64,000 bases of DNA, from the NCBI GenBank assembly GCA_011800155.1, contig CM022377.1, positions 992,001 through 1,056,000 of the forward strand. Reading direction: 5' to 3'. The DNA comes from Flammulina velutipes (lineage: Eukaryota; Basidiomycota; Agaricomycetes; Agaricales; Physalacriaceae). Of this stretch, positions 58,301 through 64,000 are shown one piece after another. The notes below the pieces were generated by a model. It saw only the letters and a program-made list of their open reading frames with translations. It was not told the origin of the DNA and searched no databases. Every line of letters starts with the position of its first letter. Position 1 is the first letter of the stretch. Made by a program: the position numbers and the translations under genes.

Positions 58301-61300
58301 TATAACAAGTTCGAGGGGTAACAGGGATCTGATCTTTAGTTGAAAACTAGAGGCCAACAAGAGTCACAGGCCGATTGGGATGCGTGAGGCAGACTTAATA
58401 AAGCTCCAACCGGTCCGTCAATCTTCAACCACGCTAAGAGGTCTGCGTCCAGATACCCTGGTATCTATCTAATGCCCTAAGACTCAACGGACTCTGTCCG
58501 CGGCTTAAAACGATAGCTTAGCTGCAGTCTAAACCACACTCAACGGGGACTGGGTTTTCCAATCAGATTCTTTCAAGTGGTTAGATGACTGTTCTGAGAC
58601 AGTGCCGGGAACGTCGATGGCACAGGCAATGGCTAGACTTCAATTACTCAAAGTAGCTCCAATGGCTCTAAGTTCCTTTTGCTTTCAGATTCAAAGTCAC
58701 CTATGTGACAGAACTTCTATTCAATCCTATCGAGCTAACCGACGGTAAATACTGCTTTGTGGGCTGCGTCTACTGGGGGTCTAAGCTAGTTTACAGTATG
58801 CTAACGAGCGTATTATATAGGTATTTCTAAAGAGCGTGACTAAAGCTGGTTTACTGTATTTTACCCGCCACAGGAGCGGCCGCCACGTTGGCGGGCCCCG
58901 TGAACCTCGTTGTGCCCTGGGCCATATGGCCTTCATCATTCTTAGCCAGGTATTTGTCCTGGATGCACCCAATGAGGAGTGGCGTACCGCGCGGGTACAC
59001 AGCTCCTGAGTGATCCAAGGTCAGCTGGCATGCTTGTTCCATGTGTATCTCTCCATTCTTAGGCGATCCGCGCGGGCCTTCAATTAGCACCCACATGGTC
59101 CCTGTTGCCTTGTGTTTTTCCTCTCTCGATAGAGAGGCCTTATTTCCAATAATGCCCCGCCCAGGAATCGGGCCCGTCGTGTTGGCGGCTCAACTCCTAG
59201 GTGGGTCCTACAGTGCTTCTGGTGCTTCCTATGCAGAGCCCGAATGCTATCCAACAGAGGGACTTGGGTTTCTGTGCTCGATCTGGGAGATCTGCCCGAT
59301 CTGGATTATATTGATGAGATCCAGGGAGTCAGAGCGTGACTCAGGAATAAGGTTTACTTCCCCTGAGATCATGACTCATGACGCAACATGCCTTTGATGG
59401 ATTCGATGGTCGATCTCCGTCTTCTGCGTTTTGGTGGCTAAGTCCGTCCAAGTGTGGCGGGTGGTTCGTGAACTGTCCTGGGAAGAGTGGGATCCTTATT
59501 TCTAAGTTCCCGACACAATGGCGGGTGCAAGACTGAGTACTAGTTTTATTGATCGACCTAAGTCGAGTTACTTGTATTGTAGTTTTAGGTTCCTCCCGCT
59601 CCGAGAGCGGGGTCGATTGCCTGGCTGAACTAGTGCATGACTTCAAGGTTCCAAGGATGAGTCCCAGTAACAAGGACCTTCTCCGTACTGCTAGCCTGGT
59701 GTGGAGTGGTATATTCCGTCCATAATGCCTTCTTCCTATGTCCATTCTGCCTGGTTTGCCTTGTACCAAATCGCAAAATATGGGGTCTTTGCCCATCCAA
59801 ATATTACAAGGCGTATCAACGTGACACAGAGACAAACGCTCCCTCAATCTTTGAATATGATGGATATGGACGGGAGGGCATGAGTTATAGGGTAGGACAT
59901 GGGATAAAGAAGTGGATAGCAGGTTATGATTCACAGCTCAAGCTTCCAGCTGGATATGCCACGATTGGCCTCATGTACCGACTTCGTGGAGGTGGCACTG
60001 CACAAAACTGGTATTCTGATAGGCAGCGTCAGCGCCTTGCTACAGAGCTCTCTATCAATCTGGCACCTGGCTCTCCTTTAACTGCTGAACGCTCAATCGA
60101 TTCTAGCAGAAACAATCTCTTTCCTGTCAATCCTCATTCTATGTCTTGGCTTTCAGAGAATGAGCAGGTGCAGCGTCAAAACCAACTATTCCCCATCCTC
60201 GAATATGAACATCGTGATAGTATCATAACTCCTCCCTCATCCAAATCTCAAGCCACCTCTTCTATCCCTACTCAAGCTCTCGATGATGTTGATGACTTTG
60301 TCGACGAAGCTATTACAGCCAGTCTGCAGGACGGAACCAAGTCTCGTGCCCCCCCTTCTGAGTCGTCACTTTCAACTCTCTCCCGGTCTGTCTCTCAATC
60401 TTCAATCGACTCGGACAAAGCACTTGATTTCCGCTGCTGGTGTGGTATCAATGGCAGTGGCCATCATTTCCGCCACATTGAATCTCTGATTCAATGTGAT
60501 AAGTGCAAATATTGGTGTCATCTGGCGTGTTATCCTTCAGATTCTGCTCTATTACCTGGTGAAGACTTTAGCTGTCATCTCTGTGATGATCATTATCCCC
60601 TACTTCGAGTGCAAGGCTTCAGAAAAAAGGTGGCGCATCCGGCAAAATTGTATGTTTCAATATATTCGCTTCAAGTCATTTGACTAACTTTTCTTTAGCG
60701 CTAATAAGGCATGTTATCAGAAGGATATGCATGAGCGACTGAGGTAACGTACAAAACTTCAGTTCTATATGATATTAATTCCTTGCTAGAGTGGGAATAG
60801 CTGTGTTTGTCAGAGATGGCTTGTTTTGGTATCCAGCTCGGATTCTCTCCGATGTTGCTAATAATGAATGCACTATCCGGTGGTGGCACTCAAACCAGCC
60901 TGCTGGAAAAGTAGGCTTAGCAAATCATACACCCGGCGCCACAGCCCGTGTGAAGACTGTGAGGATTGTTGATCATCTCTGGCGTGATAAAGTTGGAAGA
61001 AGGTCTATTCGTGTAAGCAAGCATTCTTTAACTGTGTAGTATCATCTTACTTACAGAGATCTGCTTATTTTAGCTTGGCAAATGGATCACTGCAACGAGC
61101 CTTCGTCTCAAGAAGGAGACCGGACCCGATCCATCTGAATCACTTCCCTTCACTCCAAAAATTGATAGTGCTCTGACTCCTCATCAGGATGAGATTAGAA
61201 CCTTGATACTTGGAGTTGATTCAGATACACTCAGTCACCAGACATATCCGGTCCTAGCCTGGAAGGCAGCAAACAGCAAGCTTCACAAGGGAGTTGTTCC

Positions 61301-61900
61301 TCTTACAGGCAAACTTGAAGACGACATCTCCTCTCAAATTATCAATTGGATTTACCACAAGGTGGCTAAAGATCTTAAAGGAACAACTGGAAGCAAAAAT
61401 CGTTGGGTGTACAATGGAGGACTGCAGCATGGTCTCATGATCTGGATAGCAGAGCAGAATGGAGGTAACCGGACCTTGGCTTGGAAGCAGCTTGTCCATG
61501 ATGTGAGACCAGTTCACGCTGATATCGATATGATGATAGTTTCAATACTGGAGGACCACATGTTCGACATGCGCAAAATAGCAGGACCGGCCGGGAACAT
61601 GCAATGGGGACTAGATGTCGGCATTCTTCAAGAGACTTGGTCCCCTTATGAGTTGGGATCAGAGCGTCGCGTACTTCCTATAGGAAAATTCGAAGAGGAA
61701 ACATCTGTATGTCATTCATTGATTATCATGCTCTTTACTCAAGGTAATATCAGCCTACCTATCGGCCGGATGCTTATGAACGTTGGTGGAATAGAGAGTT
61801 AGCACAGCAGGCAAAGAGAGAGGAGAAAGAAAAGCGTATTGCAGATGCAACACTGCGATCAAAGATTCAAAAGCGAAGACTCAAAGAGAAGAATGTATGA
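34366..61900 (+). CDS. MULE-encoded multidomain protein (transposase, protease, PHD), interrupted by two LTR insertions
   Basis: Exons: 34366-34663, 34719-35995, 36050-36310, 36362-36623, 36675-37176, 57112-58123, 59823-60649, 60699-60743, 60790-61012, 61074-61706 and 61754-61900, total 5,487 nt (1,828 residues) once both LTR insertions and their 4-bp duplications are skipped. Order of domains: a GCM-like zinc finger (FECNNEDC, LCRCNQPM, GEHSHS); an RNase-H-like core with acidic residues in LSDAAHGWF, MVDFSQAERLGF and NAQESMHH; a basic Lys/Ser tail; a papain/USP-like module with Cys box DNSCWIDTLLEML (57254-57290) and His box GHFIGRFVALR...FEYDG, split by the solo LTR; a PHD finger (CWCGIN, CDKCKYWCHLAC, FSCHLC); and a Tudor/PWWP-like segment (DGLFWYPARILS). 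It probably catalyses its own transposition; the protease and PHD parts may act on chromatin or SUMO/ubiquitin pathways (inference). At present it is inactivated. Confidence 0.75.
37177..38873 (-). repeat. LTR (3' LTR of the minus-strand retrotransposon)
   Basis: 1,697 bp, plus-strand form TGATGAGC...GCGTATCA (TG...CA ends). Contains a (CA)n run near 37210-37230. Differs from 55413-57107 by C/T near 37339, C/T near 38650 and one CA dinucleotide. Open frames inside (such as 38096-38452) recur in all three LTRs and are not genes. Confidence 0.93.
38874..39101. promoter_or_regulatory. polypurine tract and promoter of the first accessory gene
   Basis: The minus strand reads CAAGGGGAGA directly before the 3' LTR (plus-strand 38874-38883), a polypurine tract for plus-strand DNA priming. 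The rest is the upstream region of the gene starting at 39102, with CTTTAAAAG near 39023 as a possible TATA-like element and a GCGCGCC hairpin at 39040-39062. Confidence 0.65.
39102..40724 (+). CDS. retrotransposon accessory gene 1 (antisense to pol), unknown
   Basis: Seven exons: 39102-39386, 39435-39770, 39822-39909, 39975-40018, 40074-40130, 40185-40431 and 40492-40724; 429 residues, in frame. No family recognised. N-terminus MAPPKTPHWTTIHPLLAVDP; the middle is rich in Lys/Pro (KGKGPAKEAAPKVDIPKDPP) and then acidic; the end contains helical SYASSVVRVLKQVNRLAELDEF. The last intron is largely made of the element's dispersed GC hairpin (ACCCGCTAACTTGGCGGGT) and its acceptor (TTGTTAG) sits inside a second copy. 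It is transcribed opposite to gag-pol and has its own promoter, so it is an extra gene rather than part of the polyprotein. Confidence 0.65.
40725..41207. promoter_or_regulatory. spacer with promoter of accessory gene 2
   Basis: TATAAA at 41171-41176, about 32 bp before the ATG at 41208, is the clearest TATA box in the window. Three copies of the GC hairpin motif occur (about 40931-40950, 40966-40985 and 41135-41160). No gene. Confidence 0.55.
41208..42457 (+). CDS. retrotransposon accessory gene 2 (antisense to pol), unknown
   Basis: Four exons: 41208-41495, 41547-41780, 41833-42285 and 42356-42457; 358 residues. Start MEQNLALIPPWTNFKLAFLP; the product looks globular and hydrophobic (IRSMAIWEIEDPDLKTGQAY, LGFHLGAEDSLGGIVANYDV), and ends with a Cys-rich tail (CGERMCFCAPLEYPDEAC). 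The last exon is found only if the GTCTTT donor at 42286 is used; reading on would end at 42366. No known family. TATA box 32 bp upstream. Same strand as accessory gene 1, so the pair may be one transcription unit of element-specific functions such as a Gag-like or Env-like accessory role; that is speculation. Confidence 0.65.
42458..43024. other. spacer between convergent accessory genes
   Basis: Intergenic. Holds a perfect GC palindrome, CCCGACCCGCTATCGGGTCGGG (split as CCCGACCCG and CGGGTCGGG around CTAT), at about 42697-42718, which could form a strong hairpin at the shared 3' ends. Confidence 0.5.
43025..47820 (-). CDS. retrotransposon accessory gene 3: Zn2Cys6-type, coiled-coil protein, split by a fold-back element
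   Basis: Coding segments 47820-46826, 44011-43816 and 43762-43025 add to 642 residues when the fold-back insertion (44019-46825, plus one duplicate of its 7-bp target) is skipped and a 53-bp intron removed. The reading frame crosses the insertion point cleanly (KKRKLGRPV before, QGDSPKKRTWGP after). The first 300 residues are Pro/Ser/Thr-rich and acidic. Near the C-terminus the cysteines follow C-x2-C-x6-C-x8-C-x2-C-x6-C (CRGCFKKGIRC, then CVECAYTKKGC), the exact spacing of fungal zinc binuclear clusters, with basic residues after the second Cys. A heptad-type coiled coil follows (VEELEKEVATLKARLTTLEE), then Lys/Gly-rich end. I infer a nuclear DNA-binding regulator, perhaps of the element or its integration. 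Now disrupted; the intact left part would end at CYTDN. Confidence 0.7.
44012..44018. repeat. target site duplication of the fold-back element, left
   Basis: ACAGGCC here and at 46826-46832. If the terminal G of the right end is counted with the target, it becomes GACAGGCC (8 bp). Removing the element plus one copy rejoins the coding frame of accessory gene 3. Confidence 0.85.
44019..46825. mobile_element. fold-back element (2.8 kb palindrome)
   Basis: Left arm 44019-45244 and right arm 45600-46825 are near-identical inverted copies of about 1,226 bp, exactly equal in length, around a 355-bp unique centre. Termini CACCCTATGC...GCATAGGGTG. The arms are full of G-rich (left) and C-rich (right) runs near the ends, such as GATGGGGGATGGGGG. 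No credible coding sequence: mirrored small frames appear on both sides but are only reflections of one another. A 7-8 bp target duplication proves mobility. By duplication length a hAT-like or other 8-bp superfamily donor transposase is possible (inference). Confidence 0.9.
47821..48332. other. spacer between pol and accessory gene 3
   Basis: Promoter side of accessory gene 3 (minus) and 3' side of pol. Contains two adjacent GC hairpin copies at about 48190-48235 and an AT-rich zone at 48250-48280. No gene recognised. Confidence 0.45.
48333..51719 (-). CDS. pol: Gypsy-type pol: reverse transcriptase, RNase H, integrase
   Basis: About 1,128 residues on the minus strand. RT: WFCVVKKDGKKLRLVHSLEP, then FSTPYGALRLKTLPMGWTNS and the catalytic YIDDV (variant of YxDD). 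RNase H: VILSVDTSYMAVGFYLSQED, later LMACKYYLLG and EVDAKYI. Integrase: zinc module HDKHGHKGQFSVRKLVGKRF with CVLCQ, catalytic core with VDTFRMP, TDNGPAIKK and NGKVERGHW (D, D, E), and a GPY-type C-terminus (KERFMGPYAVISRTTAGNYV). No chromodomain seen. The frame is continuous upstream into the segment ending at 51720 except for one TAG (51720-51722, between LATKK and KPVALKVK), so either stop read-through or a nonsense mutation joins it to the preceding ORF. Confidence 0.92.
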   Translation of the reverse strand, partial: KPVALKVKPHLGTLPEEFRIICNIVGDPLEGMLELNPNPPSFTPTGRYTEERREQVQRDHVGDFLWPQERNLIDDLMCKQNQGFAWEETEKGRFREDFFPPVDMPVIPHVPWVLKNIKIPPGIFNEVCAIIKNKLDSGVYEPSNSSYRSRWFCVVKKDGKKLRLVHSLEPLNAVTIAHSGLPPATEELAEAFAGRACGGTLDLYVGYDERHLSEKSRDMTTFSTPYGALRLKTLPMGWTNSVPIFHEDVTHILKDEIPTYTRPYIDDVPVRGPATRYQDKEGNFETIPENPGIRRFVWEHMVNMNRIIQRMKYSGGTFSGHKAIICANETVVVGHTCCYEGRKPAEDRVKVISDWLPCECLRDVRSFLGTAGVFRTFVKDYSKKALAMTRLTRDGVPFVWGEEEQASMDALKRALETSPMLKPLNYDWPTPVILSVDTSYMAVGFYLSQEDPEDPKKRYFAKFLSITLDEREARYSQSKRELFGLHRALMACKYYLLGCRKLKIEVDAKYIKGMLSNIDSLTNGNLQRWAEEILMFHFTLVHVPGKVHGPDGLSRRVASPNDVIIPSPPGDEYEEELSTFEYEEPANLAEEDKPLPFEDFKDNIDTRTGYLFEVSKPEENQEDLVEETPTEVEEEYRVTQLAAMAVEDLEKWVAIDEFPELERSAREQLWETLLPHVEPYLKDENYTPAILADRQLQTLRDFSDKEFFIAGDKLYKKNAEGKHRRVLLLGKRLPVVQVIHDKHGHKGQFSVRKLVGKRFWWPGMDTDINWFVKTCVLCQKRQKMKIHKEPTITPTPGIYETAFVDTFRMPTSGGTGARKKYSGYNAVTVARCGLTGWPEARALINENAETLGDWIFEDILCRWGCIKQIVTDNGPAIKKAMVHIEAKYGVKGILITPYNKQANGKVERGHWDIRQSLFKVCKGHPEEWPAFLHEVLWAERITVKRTLGHSPFYAVTGCEPVLPLDIEEATWLVDIPDTLISHSDLIAYRATQLIKHKEDVKKMKQRVTEAKKRAAERFMDEHKNRIPKYKFKTGELVLVRNTRIEDELNSKFKERFMGPYAVISRTTAGNYVLCELDGSILKDKIAQFRVIPFYSRKDPKQLGDVFFKRLHRIRDSVGRVLDLVNKTT
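51720..52193 (-). CDS. linker ORF between protease and RT
   Basis: 157 residues (MIDDQGEVALVVGQAENGEI...ESIPRQVLATKK) in the same frame as pol, separated from it by a single TAG. It overlaps the end of the protease frame by 4 bases in another frame, so the element needs a frameshift or re-initiation here. No known domain; many Gypsy elements have such a linker. Confidence 0.7.
   Translation of the reverse strand: MIDDQGEVALVVGQAENGEIQIERTFVPEKSRQTFDSQALTSLYLSQSSDGVNKAAKALRNGFRYGTASGMSASDHPPGSRVLLPQVRLDSDWTLEEVEQYQPVTVNLFDSVPRGLEKILQNLTVSIPQKELTLSQQAYLDSRKRESIPRQVLATKK
52190..52738 (-). CDS. retroviral-type aspartic protease ORF
   Basis: Contains the catalytic LLDSGSQIVSMSLKAALELG (D-S-G) and the flap-to-end pattern EVLLGRPFDVVSS, matching pepsin-like retrotransposon proteases that cut Gag-Pol. 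The frame opens upstream without ATG and differs from the neighbouring upstream ORF (52741-53259), so it is expressed by frameshifting or as part of a decayed polyprotein. Confidence 0.82.
   Translation of the reverse strand: MHDLVEQLFNHTGYTGPYQMPRTNVASESADLRTLWPTIGGAGKKESLLDSGSQIVSMSLKAALELGVPFDPSFSITMESADKGQTKTVGLARNLAFDFGGIVYFLQVHIIRDPAYEVLLGRPFDVVSSINTSVLRDGGVVATITDPSNGKRLTLPTYKRGQMPRYQQQPGTGPVFPEHSRN
52741..53489 (-). CDS. gag-pro transframe ORF, unknown acidic domain
   Basis: Continuous open frame on the minus strand overlapping the end of gag by about 40 nt (a typical -1 or +1 frameshift overlap at about 53451-53489) and ending at 52741. Rich in Glu/Pro (KEPELSDLLEEVLEGPEPAI) and includes a tract with VIPNIPNIPK. 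No domain recognised; it separates gag from the protease. Confidence 0.6.
53451..54869 (-). CDS. gag: Gag with zinc knuckle, one in-frame TGA
   Basis: The frame is open from about 55289 down to 53451 except for a single TGA at 54648-54650 (between NGSTQ and TVTNPQ). The first plausible ATG is at 54869 (MADQENNNAGGNAG); upstream codons are open but lack ATG. The part after the TGA has a capsid-like helical region (FRREVVHKLQYLIDIGDVTQ, LDLVQQCFVGPAWAAIYNDL), a coiled stretch and one CCHC knuckle (CYFCDEHGHFLTEC). Gag forms the particle around the RNA. Whether the TGA is read through or is a dead mutation is undecided. Confidence 0.8.
55391..55407 (-). promoter_or_regulatory. primer binding site
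   Basis: The minus strand reads TGGAGCCCACCGCGAGG starting 5 bases inside the 5' LTR (LTR ends at 55413). TGG is the complement of the CCA tail of a tRNA, so first-strand synthesis should be primed here. The tRNA species is not identified. Confidence 0.65.
55413..57107 (-). repeat. LTR (5' LTR of the minus-strand retrotransposon)
   Basis: 1,695 bp, TGATGAGC...GCGTATCA on the plus strand. Near-identical to 37177-38873 and 58124-59818. Carries a copy of the GC hairpin motif (CCGCTTCGATAGCGG) near its plus-strand start. Confidence 0.93.
57108..57111. repeat. 4-bp target duplication ACGG (right copy)
   Basis: Matches 37173-37176. Together with the LTR ends TG...CA it proves one insertion event into the MULE gene. 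Confidence 0.85.
58124..59818 (-). repeat. solo LTR of the same retrotransposon family
   Basis: 1,695 bp, flanked by ACGT at 58120-58123 and 59819-59822. There is no internal sequence, so a full element inserted and was then reduced by LTR-LTR recombination. It differs from the 37177 LTR by about one substitution (T for C near 58603) and one CA unit. It splits the His box of the MULE protease module; skipping it plus one ACGT restores FVALRDTETNAP in frame. Confidence 0.92.
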
Positions 61901-61966
61901 TTTAGATATAATTACAAGAGGTCGTAACATTGTTATAAAGATATTGAACCGAATGTCTATCAGCGG

Positions 61967-62375
61967 GACCAACCCGGAGACCAAGCATCCATTGGCAGGA
62001 CCAACCCAGATACCAAGTAGCAGGTATTGGGGCCGATCCGGAAACCAAGCATCGGTAAGCAAGACCAACCCGGGGACCAAGCATGCATTAGCGAAACCAA
62101 CCCGGGGACCAAGTATGTGTTAGCGAAACCAATCCGGGGACCAAGCATGCGTTAGCGAAACCAACCCGGGGACCAAGTATCCGTCAGTGAAACCAACCCG
62201 GGGACCAAGTATCCGTCAGCGACGCCAACCCAGGACCAAGTATCCGTCAGCGACACCAACCTTGGGACCAAGTAACCATCAGCAAAACCAACTCGCAGAC
62301 CAAGTTTCTGTCAGCAAAACCAACCCCGGGACTAAGTGTTCATTGGCGAGACCAACCTAACAACCAAGTATCTGT
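61967..62375 (+). repeat. 32-bp minisatellite, right subterminal array of the MULE
   Basis: About 12 tandem units of 32 bp with consensus ACCAACCCGGGGACCAAGTATCCGTCAGCGAA (quoted here as ACCAACCCGGGGACCAAG plus a variable half). Units degenerate toward the right. No spacers, so it is not CRISPR. It begins 67 bp after the stop codon of the MULE gene. Sequence words are shared with the left-end array and with 62985-63066. Confidence 0.85.
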
Positions 62376-63046
62376 CAGCACACCGAGTATCCGGTGAAAG
62401 GAACCAACCCAACTCCCTGATGAACAAGTATCTGATAGCTACCAGAATACAGCCGCCGCATATGGCTACTGCTATCAGCCTGCAAATAGTATTAGCAAGA
62501 TGTCTTGGGGAAACAAGGCGCAAGCACTAGGCAGCCATCATGTTCAGGTCACGTTGTTGGAGGTAGGCTCAAGGTCGGCCCTCCAATATCAACAACAGCG
62601 CCACCTGAGCACAATAGCTGTTCATGTTGGTTTAAGAGAGTAGACATACCTCTATTCATGAATATGGCAATGATAGGCGGTGGGCGGAACTGAGCAGATG
62701 CGAGAGAACTGCACTACGCGCATTGGGAACGACGGCGGTAAGGCAAGACCAAAACTGAGCAAGTGGAAGCACAAGTTGTACTACCAGCTGTAAGCGCATT
62801 GGAGACGACGACCACGGCGACAGACATGAGGCAAAACCAACGGAAACGAACTGCGCTGACAGTAAGGACAAGAAGCTTTTGGTTCATGGTTGATCCAAGA
62901 TGAAGTAAGCACCTCGTGTTGATCCTTCCCACACCATCCTGGTCTGGAACAACGATTCGTATATCACTACTCACCTCAAGTACTAAGTATTGGTGCAGAC
63001 CAAGCTGGGACCAAGTGGAACCAACCCGGAACCAACCCGGACCAAG
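62376..63046. other. MULE right subterminal region
   Basis: No gene. Another short group of GGACCAAG and ACCAACCCGG words at 62985-63046 leads into the right inverted repeat. Confidence 0.5.
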
Positions 63047-63080
63047 CTTGGTTTCGGGGTTGGTCCCAATGTACATGTCC
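63047..63080 (-). repeat. MULE right terminal inverted repeat
   Basis: Reverse complement shares ATTGGGACCAA and CCCGAAACCAA with the left end at the same distance (10 bases) from the target duplication. Confidence 0.7.
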
Positions 63081-63089
63081 TTATAGTTC
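63081..63089. repeat. 9-bp target site duplication, right copy
   Basis: TTATAGTTC, identical to 33537-33545. Contains the AG acceptor in front of the resumed host exon at 63087. Confidence 0.88.
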
Positions 63090-64000
63090 CTGGATGGGAT
63101 GCCCTAAACCAGTATGCCGACAGTGCTTTCGGCACAGGCAAGCGCGAGGTCGTAACGAACCCCCAGGCGGTACGCCCAACGTTTCTGTTCTTGTTTTCAT
63201 ACACAGATGCTCATGGTTCTATCTCAGTATCTTGATCGCCCCGCACACGCGTGCATTACCGACGAGGTTGTCCACCTTGATTTCCACGGCGAGTGCCACA
63301 TCCATTACTAGATATCAATGTAGATCTCATTCGTATTTCAATGCTAACAGAGGAACCGATCTGCCAAGAGCACACCAGCAGTGTGTCAGGCATTCTCATA
63401 GGTACGGAGGGTGAGGTCACCATTGAGGTCGAGCAAGGCTTCAATACTGCTACCTCCTACACCGTCACCCGTAAGTCCTGGTACCCCTTATCTTTTGATT
63501 GACATCTTAAATCGATTCCAATTAGGTTCCTCTACCATTGGCGTCTCGTCTACCCTCAGTGCCTACATCGGTGTACCAGACGTTGCAGGGGGCGGCGCAG
63601 AGTTGACGGTCAGCACTGAAATCACTGATGAGGTGTCTTCAACGTATGCTACTCACTATCTCTTCCCCGTTCAACTTGCTAATTAGATCACTTCAGTTTT
63701 GAGGTCTCCTACAACGATGTCAGCAGGGTCTCACTGACTCTCACCGCTGATGAAGGAAAGAAGTGCACAGCTGAGGTAGGAATCACTTTCTTTCACCAGC
63801 TGGGCATGCATGTTGATAGATCTATGATAGACAACCGTAAAGACATGCAACAGGCAAGCAACTGGAAAAGTCCGCTACCTCGCGACTGGCTGGGTGTGGT
63901 TCAACTACCACGCACGTACCGGTGGTGACGGTGGCCACTACCACTGGTGCGCCAGGATCGAAGATGTTCTCACCAACGAAGATGATCGCTCCAGTTTCGC
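63087..64000 (+). CDS. secreted-protein gene, 3' part (severed by the MULE, continues beyond the window)
   Basis: Exons of the gene that starts at 33170: 63087-63169 (PGWDALNQYADSAFGTGKRE), 63228 to about 63289 (YLDRPAHACITDEVVHLDF), about 63352-63470, 63525-63649, 63699-63777 and 63831 onward, the last running off the window with VLTNEDDRSSF. All junctions are GT-AG except the one near 63289, which fits only a GC donor (GCGAGT) or has decayed. The protein is Thr/Ser/Val-rich, predicted beta-rich (STIGVSSTLSAYIGVPDV, ELTVSTEITDEVSS) with a few cysteines and the conserved LATGWVWFNYHARTGG near the end. Without its promoter and signal peptide this part should be silent. Function unknown to me. 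Confidence 0.7.

Larger units (their letters stand above)
33546..63080 (+). mobile_element. Mutator-like DNA transposon (MULE), 29,535 bp with nested insertions (about 7.9 kb without)
   Basis: Bounded by a perfect 9-bp duplication, the size made by Mutator-like elements. The ends are imperfect inverted repeats: 33546 onward begins GGGCAGAGTG, and the reverse complement ending at 63080 begins GGACATGTAC; both then continue ATTGGGACCAA and a CCCGAA-CCAA block. Arrays of ACCAACCC/GACCAAGT units lie inside both ends. Removing the 19.9-kb LTR retrotransposon and the solo LTR with their duplications leaves about 7.9 kb containing one long spliced gene with a zinc-finger/RNase-H-like transposase region. 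The ORF shows no stops other than the insertions, so the MULE was probably intact until very recently. Confidence 0.85.

Noticed and set aside
59706..60683. PHD-finger protein as an independent gene starting in the LTR
   Set aside because: The frame crosses from LTR into the MULE, and after removing the solo LTR it joins the upstream ORF perfectly; the LTR start is fortuitous.
61967..62375. CRISPR-like direct repeats
   Set aside because: Units are head-to-tail 32-mers that drift gradually, without unique spacers, in a eukaryotic transposon.

Overview
The window is nuclear DNA from a filamentous basidiomycete, most likely an Agaricomycete. The evidence is short (about 45-56 bp) GT-AG introns in nearly every gene, BTB/POZ families, TKL-type kinases, a Zn(II)2Cys6 regulator, an Sds3-type chromatin protein, a secreted-protein family, and a giant nested transposon landscape. 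There is nothing bacterial in it.

Left third (1-32.5 kb): a BTB gene with a Tc1/mariner-type MITE at its 5' side, two broken BTB relatives, mitochondrial NADP-isocitrate dehydrogenase, an unrecognised basic protein, NOP10, a kinase whose N-terminus is built from exon-coded repeats, an Sds3/Dep1-like Rpd3-complex subunit, a fungal-specific Zn2Cys6 transcription factor and a cation/proton antiporter. A family of M20 dipeptidases (DUG1-like) is present as a tail-to-tail intact pair (26.7-30.5 kb) and two shattered copies (13.2-15.4 kb). A dead copy of the repeat-kinase lies next to the intact pair, so this area has been duplicated and rearranged.

Right half (33.2-64 kb): a secreted-protein gene is split in two by one 29.5-kb insertion. 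The insertion is bounded by a perfect 9-bp target duplication (33537-33545 and 63081-63089) and by related inverted ends, the signature of a Mutator-like element (MULE). The duplicated 9 bp contain the host gene's splice acceptor. The MULE carries one long spliced gene (about 1,828 codons once interruptions are discounted) with a GCM-like zinc finger, an RNase-H-like transposase core, a papain/USP-like protease module, a PHD finger and a Tudor/PWWP-like module. That gene was hit twice by the same LTR retrotransposon family: a full-length 19.9-kb Ty3/Gypsy-like element (37177-57107, minus strand, TSD ACGG) and a solo LTR (58124-59818, TSD ACGT). The three LTRs are almost identical, so these events are recent.

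The retrotransposon is unusually large because, besides gag-pro-pol, it carries three extra spliced genes: two of unknown function antisense to pol, and one encoding a proline-rich protein with a perfect Zn2Cys6 cysteine spacing plus coiled coil. This last gene is itself interrupted by a 2.8-kb near-perfect fold-back element (44019-46825). The order of events can therefore be read as host gene < MULE < LTR retrotransposon < fold-back element. A short GC-rich hairpin motif is scattered through the whole retrotransposon, coding regions included.
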